From positions 13,448,177 to 13,512,176 of the forward strand of contig NC_092659.1 of assembly GCF_032118995.1 (NCBI RefSeq): a stretch of 64,000 nt of DNA, in the 5' to 3' direction. Both the position numbers and the translations under genes were made by a program. The notes below the pieces were generated by a model that worked only from the letters and a program-made list of their open reading frames with translations, was not told the DNA's origin and did not search any database. Positions 20,880 to 32,609 of this stretch are shown piece by piece; within the stretch, counting starts at the first letter, position 1; the number at the start of each line of letters is the position of its first letter. The DNA comes from Asterias amurensis (Eukaryota > Echinodermata > Asteroidea > Forcipulatida > Asteriidae).

Positions 20880-21628
20880 AGGCTTCGTACACGTTCAGTA
20901 AATATATGTTTCTCGGTCAATTTCTGAAAATGAGCAGCCAATTTAACCACCAGCCTTTGCTATTTCACACGAAATAAGTCTTTATAAGACTAGTCAAATC
21001 CACTTTTACGTCATTCCATTTAACAAACTTTTCATTCCATTCAACAATTCATCGAAGCTGCATTCAAATTCGCAGGAGTTTTTTTGAGGTGTGTGTTTAG
21101 TCACACAATTTCATTTTTGGGCTGTCAATTCTGGACAACTTTGAAAAACCGGACAGCTTTGAAAATTAAATTGGCTGACTCTTTTTCCAAAATTGACCTA
21201 GAAACCCTATATTAAAAATACTGTAAATAATTATTGGCTTTCAAGTCTGTTTTTTTCTTCTCCCCCCCCCCCCTGTATATGTATAATAAAGCGCATACAT
21301 AAACGATAATTAAATTACCAAGCCGATGTTAAACATTTTGTATTAATAATAATTGATACTGATAGGTATGAGTAGGAATCTAACTAGGGTTAAAACAAAA
21401 ACTAAAAACATATTAGAAAATGATATATTGGCACATGGCTTGTTTCAGCCCGATTCGTTTCAGCCTAGCTGTATTTTTTTTTCAAGAATGATCAGCAGAA
21501 TAATCAGTAACATGATTTGATCATCGTGAATTGTGAATTGAAATAGTGTGTGTATTTTAAATTTGGTACAAGTTGTCACTGTGTTATGAGAGTGAGTCGT
21601 CAATAAAATCATCAAATACTGAATCTAC
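20880..21628. other. Non-coding stretch
   Basis: AT-rich sequence with a C-run near 21,263. No gene or full-length repeat recognised. Confidence 0.4.
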
Positions 21629-24422
21629 CTGAACTTGTCTAGTGTGCTTCGGTAGTCGTTTTAGTACACTAAATAAGAACCCCATGCTAAACAGCATTTT
21701 AACTGTACTTCAAGCTCTAACGTTGATTACAGTATGTTTGCATTATAAGTATGATATGGATGCCTTTACTCAAAAGTAAATTGCTTTTACAATTTCTTCA
21801 AAATGTCCGAGCATGCGCTAAGCCCCATTGATAAAGATTGCTAATAATCATTTTGCAAATATGAACCAGACTTCTTTGTTCCTCCAGCCTCGGGTTTGTT
21901 ACAATGATATCGATATTGGCTGCACCATGATAGAGGTCTATAGAGAATGCTATTGAAATGCATTAACTTGTTTCAAAAATTATTATGATTTTTTTTAACA
22001 TATCCTCAGCATAAAGATAAACAAATTGTTAGCTATGTTAATCAATTGTTTCTGTAGTGAAACACTGTGCATTAGAGTCTCTTCAGTATTTCAGTAGTAT
22101 ATCTCTTTGGGACAAAAAGCATTAATCCCATGCGGAATGTTTCCAAACGATGTAGCGTACTTTTCACTAAACATAGATAATTTTAGTAAATACTTGCAAG
22201 TCAAAACTTTTTCTTGCTTTTATTCATATGGATGGTAAATGTTTTCTCGGTCAATTTGCTTGATATTTGGTCAAGTGAGGAGATTCTGAGCAAGTTTGAA
22301 GGCACTGTCCGTAACAGTCGTAAAACAGCAGTGTTTGGGACAATTAAAAAAAAAGTCGGGGGGGGGGGGAAGTTGGCTATGTCAGGAATGTGAAATAAGT
22401 ACGCAACAAAATCAAAAACATGAAGGGAAGCTACACGTACAAGAAGGCCAGGGCCACGAATATGAGGAGTGGTGCTGGCCGAATAGAAGTGCCGTTTCAA
22501 GAGAAGATGGACTTGATTCTCGGAGATAGACCATGCATCCAGCCAGTGGTAATGGCCATATTTTTTTGATTATTTGGACTACGAAAGCTGAAAAAGTCAG
22601 AGAAAGATTGAGCGACTCGTACAATGTGGGCAACTAGTGAAGGCAGCAAAAATCATACAAGACGAACGTTTGCTACTAAAACATCCAGGACAAAGATTGT
22701 TCTAATGGTAGCAATAGAAGCTCGATACCATCAAAGCTGCTATCTGCAAGAGTTGACCTGTTTCGCTTGTTCGATCTTAACTAGTGCGTCATCAAACAAG
22801 TTCAGCTAATACAAGAGGGAGATCTTGTCAGTGCACCTAAGGCCTCAGAAATAACCTTGTTTGGTCAACCATGACAAGAGGCCCTTCTTGAAGAGGGGGA
22901 TTAATGATACAAAAACCTTCAAAAAGTCCAAGATTAAGTCCAAGTACAAAGAACATGTATGCAGGGATGCAAGTGACTCTTTCCTTCAGAGCCTGAATTT
23001 TTTTTGCAGTGCAGAGAGGGGGTCAGAGAGAGCTTTTTAATATACCTCAGAAAATCCAGACTTCTTTTAGTTAGTTGATACATGTACTGCAACAAAGGAA
23101 CAAGGCAACTTACCCGAGCCACTCTCCGGTAACATCAATCTCTAAGTGTTCTCCAGTGACCTGCAACAGGAATGATCAAAATGTGTACACATTATTAGTC
23201 TCTTAAAACACATTTTAAAAAGAATTAACTTCAGTTATAAATTGTTAACTTCAGTCATTAATATGTCACAAAAATAATTTTCTTCTCAGGAGACGATTAT
23301 TACTTTAGCATAAAACGTAACTTCATGACATTGTTTTACTCATTTCTCAAAGACTACAGAACCTCAGCAAGTAATATTTTAAGGTACGCTTTCTACTTGT
23401 TACCTTCATACGATGTAAACCTGTGGACAAGATGTTTCGTGTTACAAAAGGCACCCACATCCTTTACAGACTAACTAATAACATAAAACTTCATCGGCAA
23501 CAAAATCGGATGCAATGAATTGAAGAGGACAAGCCAATTACAATAATGTTATGAAATCCAAGAAAGTTACGGATGAATGACTTCAATAAACAACCTTGAA
23601 GGAGGTGACTAGAGCTACAGGAAAGTGAAAACCTATTTTTTAAGTCATGGGTCAACAGTTCATTTCTTGATTAGTTGCGATAATGTAACCCTCCTCCTGA
23701 CGGTAGCCATTGGGAGGAGGGTAGGCTATCGCAACTAGTTCTTGATGATCTTTTGTTCAGCAGCACATTTCTTTGTGGGCAAGCATTTTTCGATTTACAC
23801 AATGCGAATTACCAGACAAGCTTCAGAGATGAATAAACTAGAGCCCTATTTGATAAGGTTTATCGCGATTCAGAAACGCAATGCATTGTGGGAAGAAATG
23901 TGGGGCGGTTTCTATGCAGTTTCTACGACTCGCGCACGCAACGCCTATACCTTTGTGTGGGTTCAACAGCGCCCTCTCTTGATATTTTGCTATTTGCAAT
24001 AAACCTTATGGTACAAGGAAATCCAACAATATGATATTGCTCGAATTTTCTACCACTGCTGCATGCCTATATGAAGTGCCTCCTGCTGTCTCATCATAAT
24101 TTCAATGGCATAATGCTTACGAATTAAAATATTGACTGCTTTCAAGATTGAATTTATTCGGATAAAAATACAGCAAGAAGATATCAAAAATACATATCCA
24201 TCAACAGGAGTAAAGACCAGGAAATAAGATATAAAATAAAAACACAAGATAGTAATACTGCACAAAATTACTCAAGGACATACCCCCCCCCCCAAAAAAA
24301 AAAAAAAAAAGAAGAAAAAAAATAAATAAATAAATAATTACCCGCCAAAAAACTTAGTGAAATTTTGTTGTTTGGGTCAAAATAATGAAGTTGAATACAA
24401 TACATGAGAGTTTGCTTACCAT
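21629..24422 (-). CDS. Tentative small-exon gene X (start of an unrecognised gene)
   Basis: Three pieces fit together on the minus strand. A GC-rich leader exon ends in an ATG at 24,422-24,420, directly before GTAAGC. Exon 23160-23114 gives VTGEHLEIDVTGEWLG. Exon 21668-21629 gives VLKRLPKHTRQVQ, followed by GTAGAT. Phases agree and the acceptors (TTGCAG, TTTAG) are plausible. No further exon was found to the left, and the family is not recognised. Each exon is short, so chance agreement is possible. The leader exon is the better-supported part, because it lies in a GC-rich, CpG-containing segment. Confidence 0.3.
22255..22575 (+). pseudogene. Decayed Myb/SANT-like domain fragment
   Basis: Read across frames, the pieces resemble the Myb/SANT-like (trihelix) domain found in Harbinger accessory proteins and orphan genes: SSEEILSKFEGTVRNSRKTA, then a G-rich break, QQNQKHEGK, then GRIEVPFQEKMDLILGDRPC similar to the family's D-x-(I/L)-LG-x-RP motif. 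Stops and frame changes rule out function. Confidence 0.4.
23280..23430. mobile_element. MITE fragment (family 3)
   Basis: gttttactcatttctcaaag...acagaacctcagcaagtaat resembles the better copies at 29,530-29,860 and 55,365-55,640. Confidence 0.4.
23668..23738. repeat. Imperfect hairpin
   Basis: agttgcgata...aaccctcctcc, loop gacggtagccattg, ggaggagggt...tatcgcaact. About 20 of the paired positions match. Possibly a tiny MITE or solo-TIR remnant. Confidence 0.7.
24289..24336. repeat. Poly-C/poly-A and (AAAT)n low-complexity tract
   Basis: C9 followed by a long A run and aataaataaataaataa. Confidence 0.85.
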
Positions 24423-24429
24423 GTTAATG

Positions 24430-24800
24430 GGTGCAAGTTCACCTCTGAATAAGAATGAGATAGCGTGGTGGAACAGCTCAGTCTTCTTGCTTGTAGAATT
24501 CAAAGATGATTCGACCACTTCACCTCATTCCTCTCCTTCCTTGCTCCCACAGCCGGTCGCTTGCTGCGGGGCGCAGAGGCTATGACACGTTGCCAGACCT
24601 CATGGTATCGGCCTCGCGGTGTTCCTCCAAAAGTTTCCCGTAGACTTTCGGACGAAGCTCTGCATCCCTGCTGTCTGTGCTGCTGCGCTGGTGCTGCTGG
24701 ATGAAGGCCGTTGCTTTTTTCTAGCTACACGGCTTCAATCAACTACAGTTTGTTAGTTCTGAATTCAGGCCGGTAACGACGACAGAGAGAGTAGAGACAG
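24430..24800. promoter_or_regulatory. GC-rich, promoter-like region, possibly bidirectional
   Basis: Clearly richer in G, C and CpG than its surroundings (cggcctcgcggtgttcctcc, gctgctgcgctggtgctgct). It lies between the tentative leader exon of gene X (minus) and a short plus-strand ORF whose ATG is in good context. No TATA box is evident. Confidence 0.4.
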
Positions 24801-24801
24801 C

Positions 24802-25008
24802 ATGGCTTTACCCTATGGTGGTTACACTACACTGTACACAGCAGAAACCATCATGAAGTTTAGGACCGTGTTCGTGGAAGAGTACCTAAGTAATGAGTTC
24901 GTAACGGCCGCCACCAAACCGAAGCACAATGCCAACCCTTGCGTGCGGTCCGAGCATGTCCTTGCTCTTCCATTCGTCAAGAAGACACATGTTTATCGTT
25001 CCACGTGA
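24802..25008 (+). CDS. Short hypothetical ORF (68 codons)
   Basis: ATG in a good context (gacagcATGG), starting MALPYGGYTTLYTAETIMKF and ending KKTHVYRST. No family recognised. It stands next to the GC-rich region. It could be a first exon or part of a non-coding transcript. Confidence 0.2.
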   Translation: MALPYGGYTTLYTAETIMKFRTVFVEEYLSNEFVTAATKPKHNANPCVRSEHVLALPFVKKTHVYRST

Positions 25009-25279
25009 ATAAACGGTTTCAATACACTTCAATAGACGTGAATAACCGGTTTAATTATTCGTCGTAAAGTCAATCTGACATTCCAACCTGCAACCATGTG
25101 GTGTGCAGCGTGGATCATGTGTAGTGGCCGGCGTGTGAATCCATCCATCCAGGCACGTGTGACGAGCGCCCTCTGCTGTAGGATTTGGGACAGCCAGTTG
25201 AGCATTATTTTTATGGGACTTAGTTTTGTCATGGTTTTGTCCTTCCCTTGCTCTATGGACCTTCACATCAAACTTTGAT

Positions 25280-27890
25280 GCAAGACACAGACAATATAAG
25301 TGTGTGATTTAAAACATAAGAAAGACTAACTTTACACAGAGACTATTCTTCGACAGGGTGAATAATCCCCTAGGAGATTCTGCCCCCCCCCCCCCACCCC
25401 GGACTATTGTGGCACTGCTTATTTTAAAGTTTGGAGCTAGTTATTTTACTTACACGCATAGGGCCGAAGGGATCTACATTAAACAAAATGATACTGTGCA
25501 TGTGGATATAAAAGTATATTGATTCAAATGAATAATAATAGGAGATAGACTATTATTGCTCCATGGTTAATATGATATCAAAAAATAATTGTTTGCCTAA
25601 AAACTTACTCGAAACGAGCACGAGAGTTTGTTAGTAAAAAATGAACGGCTCCCACTGAAGTGCAAAGTTTTTGAGAACGAAGTAATTACTCGCGTGAGTA
25701 TTTGAATTAAATTTGAGACCTCAGGTGAGGTCTCAAAGTACCTAAAAGCACACAAATTGTGTGACAAGGGTGTTTCTTCTTCTCTTGAAACTTCTATGAC
25801 CAATTGAGTTCAAATTTTCACAGGTTTGTTATTTTATGTTTCTTCCTCCTCAGATACACAAAGTGAGAAGCCTGGTCTTTGACAAAATTACCAAAGAAGT
25901 CCAGTGCCTTTGAAGCATAGGCCTATTGCGCCAACTAGCACACAAGCCGTATAACAGTATTGCCAGCTGTTCAAATGTAGGTATTTTGGAATTTCAAATT
26001 GTGGTCACGAGAAACATACGGAACAGTATAAAGGAATGCTGAGCATCACAAAACACTAGTTTTTCTGGTGATGGCACCGGATTGGGACTTGAGTCAAGTC
26101 TAACTGCATGGCAAATTCAGACTGAAGCTAGACTTTATTGAGATTGCGGTATTCCTCTGCATCAGCCATTAAAAATGCCCCCACAGATGCTATCCTGCGC
26201 ACCAACTCGCAATGGACGGAGGTTAATCTAACCATAGGAGGGCACTAACTCAGGCAACATTGTTTACATGAACAATAATATTATGGTCAACATGACAGCC
26301 AAACCATGTCAAATCTCTATGCTTTAATGGTAAATTCTCTGTTAATTTTAAAACACCATTAAAGTGAAATGGTCACCTTTTTTCAAAAAAATAAACTTTG
26401 CGTACAAAAAAACCCCAATCTATTGGAGCTTTGGAAGTGCCAACCAACTTGTTGAGATCATAGAGCAAGGATTTCAAGATGCTGGGTTAATTTGATGACA
26501 CCGGACACTATTGGCAGTTGTCAAAGACCAGTCTCCTCACTTGGTGTATCTCAACATAGGCTGTGCATAAAATAACACGAGTAAGATCTTGTTACAAAAT
26601 TACAGTATGAATAATTAAAGTTGAACTTTTACATCATGTACAGGATAAAATCATTTCAGTATTGTGTTTTTTACTTCATTAAACATTACAAAACAGTCCT
26701 GCTCAAAACTTTTTAAATTTGAGAATAAACCCACCTCTTCTTGAAAACTACACTAGATGTCTTTAAAATACTAATCTTTAAATGTTAAAAGACCAGCTCT
26801 CACTTGTTGATCCCAACGTCACTTTTGCATGACAATACCAATTTTTTGTAAAAATTTGGGCACAATTGGTAAGTGAAGTTAAAGGAAAATATTGAAAGAA
26901 TATTACAACCTATTGCTCCAACTACAAACACCTCAGCAGTTTTCAAGCGAGGTCACAAAGGATTTTCAGCCCACCCTCTTCTCTAAAATCAAGTCTCAAG
27001 TAATAATTGTGTTGTTTTCCTGAGAAGTTAACAGTCAAAAAGTTTACTTTATCAGAATATTTGAAAGGAACATCATCTTTCAGTCACTTGAAAGGAAATT
27101 TCATTAGATATTGCAAAAGGCCATATATATGTGGTGATAAGCAGTTTGGAAACTTTAGAATATAATTGTTTCCTCCACACTCTTTATTGTCCTGCGTTTT
27201 TAAAACAACAAAAAACAAATGTAATACTGGGCTGCTGTAATAGCAATAGATGTTGCCATATCCACCCCCAAACAATTTATTTTTTAAATACTGAAATTTT
27301 CCAGTAGCTTCAGGTACGTGTGGAAATAAAAAAAAAAGCCAATTATTTTGTAAACAAAACTGCAAAATAGTAATAAAAAGAACAAAAACAGATCATGAAA
27401 GTTGAACATAAGGCACCTCACGAAACTTAACTCTTCAGTCGTCATGCACCAATTTCTTTTCTTTTTATCACGATGCAATTTGTAACTCACAAATCCTGAA
27501 CTAAGCACCAGTGGAATCAAACCACTCACATCTGCTCTCATGGTAGTAATACAAGAAATTGCTGCTATACCAAGAGAACTGTGTGTCAATCTGAAGTGCT
27601 TTGTTTAGTTACAAAACAGTGAGTATAACAACATACAAGTTTGAAACATGTTTATGGGAATACAATTGTGTTTTGTTTAAATACCAGGCCTAGACCTTTC
27701 TCATGATGCCTCTATGTTGGTCTTGTTCCTCGTATCAAATAATAATAATATTGAATGCTAATAATCATTTTGCAAATAGGAACCAGACTATTTTGTTCTT
27801 CCAGCCTCGGTTCGGTAACATTGATATCAATGGGAGAGTTTCAAGATGGCTGCACCATGATAAAGGTCTATTCTCACCCGGTGTATAATA
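25280..27890. other. Intergenic, repeat-rich
   Basis: Contains a C12 run at 25,383, a degenerate family-1 MITE (about 25,590-25,915, with the hairpin gagacctcaggtgaggtctc), and a family-1 end at 26,500-26,580. No exon recognised. Confidence 0.5.
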
Positions 27891-27892
27891 AT

Positions 27893-28190
27893 AGATGCAT
27901 AAAATAACAAATCTGTGAAAATTTGGACTCAATTGGTCATTTAATTTGCAAAAGAATAATGAAAGAAAAAAACACCCTTCTGCCCCCAAATATTTGTGTG
28001 GTTTCAAGATGCCTAATAAAAAGCTTCATCAGACATGAAGTCTTTTATTATTAAGCAAGAAATGTTACTTTACAGGGAGCTGATTCTCACAATGTTTTAC
28101 GTTATCAACAGCTCTGCATTGCTCGTTACCAAGTAAGTAAGTTTTAATGATAGCAACTATTTTGAGTAGTTACCAATAGTGTCCAATGCC
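27893..28190. mobile_element. TTAA-type MITE (family 1), diverged, feeding a tandem array
   Basis: Body gcataaaataacaaatctgt...tttgcaaaagaataatgaaa and right terminus gttaccaatagtgtccaatg-cc-tttaa. Its right part is the first unit of the 141-bp array that follows. Confidence 0.65.
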
Positions 28191-28758
28191 TTTAAGCGAG
28201 AAATAATACTTTACAGGGAGCTGACTCTCACAATGTTTTACATTATCAACAGCTCTGCATTGCTCGTTTCCAAGGAAGTAAGTTTTAATGATAGCAACTA
28301 TTTTGAGTAGTTACCAATAGTGTCCAATGCCTTTAAGCGAGAAATGTTACTTTACAGGGAGCTGATTCTCACAATGTTTTACATTATCAACAGCTCTGCA
28401 TTGCTTGTTTCCAAGGAAGTAAGTTTTAATGATAGCAAATATTTTGAGTAGTTACCAATAGTGTCCAATGCCTTTAAGCGAGAAACATTACTTTACAGGG
28501 AGCTGATTCTCAGAATGTTTTACGTTATCAACAGCTCTGCATTGCTCGTTTTCAAGGAAGTAAGTTTTAATGATAGCAACTATTTTGAGTAGTTACCAAT
28601 AGTGTCCAATGCCTTTAAGCGAGAAACATTACTTTACAGGGAGCTGATTCTCAGAATGTTTTACGTTATCAACAGCTCTGCATTGCTCGTTTCCAAGGAA
28701 GTAAGTTTTAATGATAGCAACTATTTTGAGTAGTTACCAATAGTGTCCAATGCCTTTA
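28050..28758. repeat. 141-bp tandem array (five copies) derived from a MITE end
   Basis: The tttaag junctions recur at 28,191, 28,332, 28,473, 28,614 and 28,755, exactly 141 bp apart. Each unit ends in the family-1 terminus accaatagtgtccaatgcc followed by tttaa. Units differ by only a few bases, so amplification is recent. Confidence 0.9.
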
Positions 28759-28955
28759 ATTTACAACTTGCAGTGGAAGAGCATTGTAGTGCTGCAGGGT
28801 AGGAATACTATGGTCTGATGTTGCTTATTGCTACCTTCTTCCGTTATGCATGTCATGATGGGCATGTGCAATCTGTATAGGGGCGACTTCTTCATACTTT
28901 GGATACTTTGCAGTGAGGGAAGATGGTTGGGACAGCAGTCTGCCTAAGTAAACTT

Positions 28956-31900
28956 TCAGTCTTTTGGTCGAGGTTCAAATTGATCCTTGTCAAAGTGCAC
29001 CTGTAAACAAATTGAACAAAAACATAACCATTAAGAAATATATTTGAAGGAATAGCATGTTGCCACAAAAGCTTCTGATAACATGTTTTATCTTTTCCAA
29101 ATGCTCAAAAGATAAAAGGTTACCCTATTTGTTTCCAATATCAAACAAGGCAAAGGGGCCCATGGCTTCTGACTGGCAACTCCCAATTTCTCAATTTGTA
29201 AGGATTCTGAGGATCACACATCAGAAGTTCCACCCAAAGTTTATTTAAAACAAAAAAGTCTTTATGTTTAAAATTCACAAAATTATGTATGTTTACAAAC
29301 ATAATTCAACAATGTTTTATTTTACTCAAAAACAAAATGCGTACAGTGACATTGTTGGTATCTTTCAAATGCATGTTTCAGTGGCTTGCTGAACAAAACC
29401 CTAAATGCTTAAAGTGGTCTTAGAATATGAAATGCATTGTTGAGCAGTTCGGTACAGTGTTAACCATCACTTGTCTCCAATTGCCGTAAATTTGTTGTTG
29501 AAAGTTTAGTTTTTAACTTACACAGTTTGAAGGTAAATGACAGTAGAAAGCTTCCCTTGAAATTTTTACTTACTGAGGTGCTGTAGTTTTTGAGAAATGA
29601 GTAAAACAAATAATTTTCGTCTCAGTTTTTGCATTTTAAATAGTTTTAACCAGTTATGCTATGTTTCTGGTATATATCAAAACTGGTTAATGGGTTTTTA
29701 CATGCTAAAATAATTTTCACCTCGCTGAGAAGTAAATTTTGTGACTTGTTTTACTAATTTTTCAAAAATTACAGCACTTCAGCGAGTTATATTTTATGAG
29801 AAGCTTTCTATCATCATTATCTTCATACCCTGTAAGTTTAATTTAAAAAAATGGCTGGACCTTTTGAAAACAAAATTGATGCTTCAATTGAAGGCTAGTC
29901 TTTGACAATTACCAAGTGTCCACTGCCTTTAATATCACACTCAATTGTTGCTATCAGTTGACCATAAAAAAAAAGTGTTTCAAGTTTACTTTAAAGGGAC
30001 ACGCTGCTTGGGTAAGGCAACTTGGTGCATAAAAAGCGTTTATGTTTTTTTAATGAAACGCATATGGTAAGAAATATATTTTATGAGTAGAATATAATGA
30101 GCCACAAGAATATGCCTCCAAATCGTGTGGTTTCCTTTAACTTTGCAAAATTACATGTTCAACCGATGCTCGTCCCGTTAGTCACGGGGCATAATGTGCA
30201 TGATTATATTCTACTTTCAAACATATGCATTTTATAAACGGTTACACGTGCTTTTCATAAGATCAGTTATATTTTGAAGTTAAATGAGAATGTTGTCTCA
30301 CCTCTATTTTCTCTATGAGCAAATAAATAGCAGGAATGTCAAAACAGAATCCTTTTCCCGTTGTCTTCTTACTTCCTAGTAACTGGATGATGATGATGAA
30401 CCTTGACAAGTGACCTGAAAGTAACAAACAAACAATTACTTCTCATTAAGAACCCTCTCGTCAGTGACAAACTGCGGATATGGTCAATGTTTTTTGGGCA
30501 AGTACCGTCATTTGCTTAACTTCAAACATACAACATATCGCTCATGCCACAAAACGACCACAGCCAAAGCTCAGTGTTTTCTGAAAAAAGGTGTGTGAAG
30601 TTTAACTTTCAAACTGCTGTTTTAGACCATGCCTTTTACTGTAAACATTTTTTGGTCATCGTACTTGAAAACGATGAAAGAAAAAATAGCCTTGTTGCAA
30701 AGATTGTGTGCTTTCAGATGACGGAAAATGGCTTCATGCCCCTGAAGCCTTTGTACTTTGTACAAATTGAACTTTTTGACAAGGTATTTAGGCTGGTAAC
30801 CTTTTTCTGGTAGCACAATTTTGTTGTGCTTAGCTAGTTTTTGTGCTTAAGCAGCTTTTTGAAACTTAGCCCAATACTGTGCATACTGTGAGGATGGAGG
30901 ACACATTATTTTATAGTTGGCTTTACAGATGAGAACATGGGTCGAATATCAGTAAGCTGTTAATAAGCAGAAAATACTTCTTTCTCAGACAAACATCTTT
31001 GCTCGGAACAAATTACGCAGTGTAAGTGGGGCGCCAGTCACAGCAACTTGACTCATGATTTGATTTGGTTTGCTTTATGCTTTATCTAACTCATGCATAC
31101 TATTAAGTCTGATAACTTACTGAGCATGACCTTGCCTCAATGTCACAACGATTGCAACTCACAGTAGATGACACTTTCCATTTAAAAATCGTATTCTGAA
31201 ATGATTCTTATACACTTCTTACGAGATTCTGAAGAGAAAAAAAAAACATTTTGAAGTTTCTCAAAAGATCCTGGTGTATTTCTTTTGAGATCTCACTAAT
31301 TTACATATTAAATACTTGTAAGAATCACATAAGACTCTGATAAGATTCTTATAAGACTGCTCAATAGACTCTAATAAGATTCTATACGACTGCTCAATAC
31401 AGGTTCTTATAAGATTCCTATAAGTTTCTTATGAGTTTGTTATAGAGTATTTTGTGAGGGAAGTAAGCCATGGCCCATTTTTTTTATTGACCATACACAG
31501 CTACATAAGCATATATAGCCTTGTCTGTAGTGTCGTGTTGGGTTGCAATGATGATGCCAAGCATAAAAGTGAATCACGGCAAACAATAATATAGGTTATT
31601 ATTACATTCTTGTTGCTATCAATTGACCATAAGAATAGTGTTTCAAATTTACTTTAAAGGGACACGTTGCCTGGGATTGGACTTAGTTGGTGTTTAGAAA
31701 TCGTTTTTTAATTTTTTTTTTATATAATATGCATATGTTAAGAAGGATGTTTTAGAATACAATAAGCCACAAGAATATGCCCCAAAATTGTGTGGTTTTT
31801 CTTTTACTTCGCAAACTAACATGGTCAACCATTTTAAAATTTGACTCCACAAGCTGGCGTGTCATGTTAGTAGAGAACATTAGAAAAACTGTGCAAATGC

Positions 31901-32118
31901 TGGGCATAATGTGCTTAGTTAAATTCTACTTTCAACATTTTATAAACGGTTCCAAGCGCTTTTCATAAGATCAGTAACATTTTGAAGTTAAATGAGAATG
32001 TTGTCTCACCTCTATTTTCTCCATGAGCAGATAAATAGCAGGAATGTCAAAACAGAATCCTTTTCCCATTGTCTTCTTTCTTCCTAGTAACTGGATATGT
32101 TGAACCTTGAAATGTGAC
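28956..32118 (-). CDS. 3' end of an unrecognised gene Y (two exons plus a dead duplicate exon)
   Basis: An internal exon, 32118-32010 (109 nt; SHFKVQHIQLLGRKKTMGKG then FCFDIPAIYLLMEKIE), joins in phase to a terminal exon, 29000-28956 (VHFDKDQFEPRPKD, stop). Acceptors TTTCAG and TTACAG and donor GTGAGA are good. A second copy of the internal exon at 30,302-30,414 is frameshifted and must be skipped to keep the frame. Upstream exons would lie to the right of 32,118, perhaps beyond the satellites; I did not find them. Family not recognised. Confidence 0.5.
29530..29930. mobile_element. MITE family 3 copy ending in a family-1 terminus
   Basis: Internal inverted repeat: gtagaaagcttcccttgaaa...gaagctttctatcatcatta. 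Around 29,890-29,930 a family-1 end (tctttgacaattaccaa, gtgtccactgcctttaa) follows, so two elements are joined or nested. Confidence 0.5.
29995..30260. mobile_element. TTAA-type MITE, family 2, diverged
   Basis: tttaaagggacacgctgcttgg at the left and the shared body (agtagaatataatgagccac). It sits in a duplicated 1.7-kb segment; the partner is at 31,655-31,980. Confidence 0.65.
30302..30414 (-). pseudogene. Duplicated, frameshifted copy of the gene Y exon
   Basis: Matches 32,010-32,118 but is 4 bp longer (113 versus 109 nt) because of an expanded CAT run (tgatgatgatgatg on the plus strand). In frame from the acceptor it hits TAA. The splice sites are still present. Confidence 0.75.
31200..31445. 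repeat. Degenerate direct repeats around (a)agattctta
   Basis: Several spaced copies of ataagattctta / ttcttataagattc and gactgctcaata within 240 bp. Self-complementary in part. No known class. Confidence 0.5.
31655..31980. mobile_element. TTAA-type MITE, family 2, diverged (partner of 29,995)
   Basis: tttaaagggacacgttgcctgg left end and body gcaaactaacatggtcaacc, as in the complete element at 13,946-14,300. The right terminus is eroded. Confidence 0.65.
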
Positions 32119-32609
32119 CTGAAAGTAACAAAGAAACAATACTACTCATTAAGAACCCTCTCGTTAGTGACAAACTGTGGATTTGGTCAATGTTTTTTTC
32201 TTGGTACGTACCGTCATTTGCTTAAAACACACCTCTGCCCACTGTTCTAAACAGGGATCGGCACGGGAAGCCGGGCAGTAGGAGTTTGACTAGGAGAGGC
32301 TATTTGAGACGCTGGCCATATAGAATGTTTCATGAGTGAGAAGTTGCTCAATACTTCACACACATTCTTGGCCGTTCCTAGCCCTTTGATCCCCACGATA
32401 AAAGTAACCGGCCAACAAATCTGATTAAAAACACAACAACATTTAAATTTATTTAGTTACACAGGGTTAAGAAAAGGGAAATGATAAATAAACCGGCACA
32501 ATCTACACACATACACAAAAATTAAAACATCAAACATAGGTAAAAACTGGTAAAACAAGTAATTGAAAATAAAAGATTCATAAAAAAAAAAAAGCAAGAG
32601 AGTGCCAGT

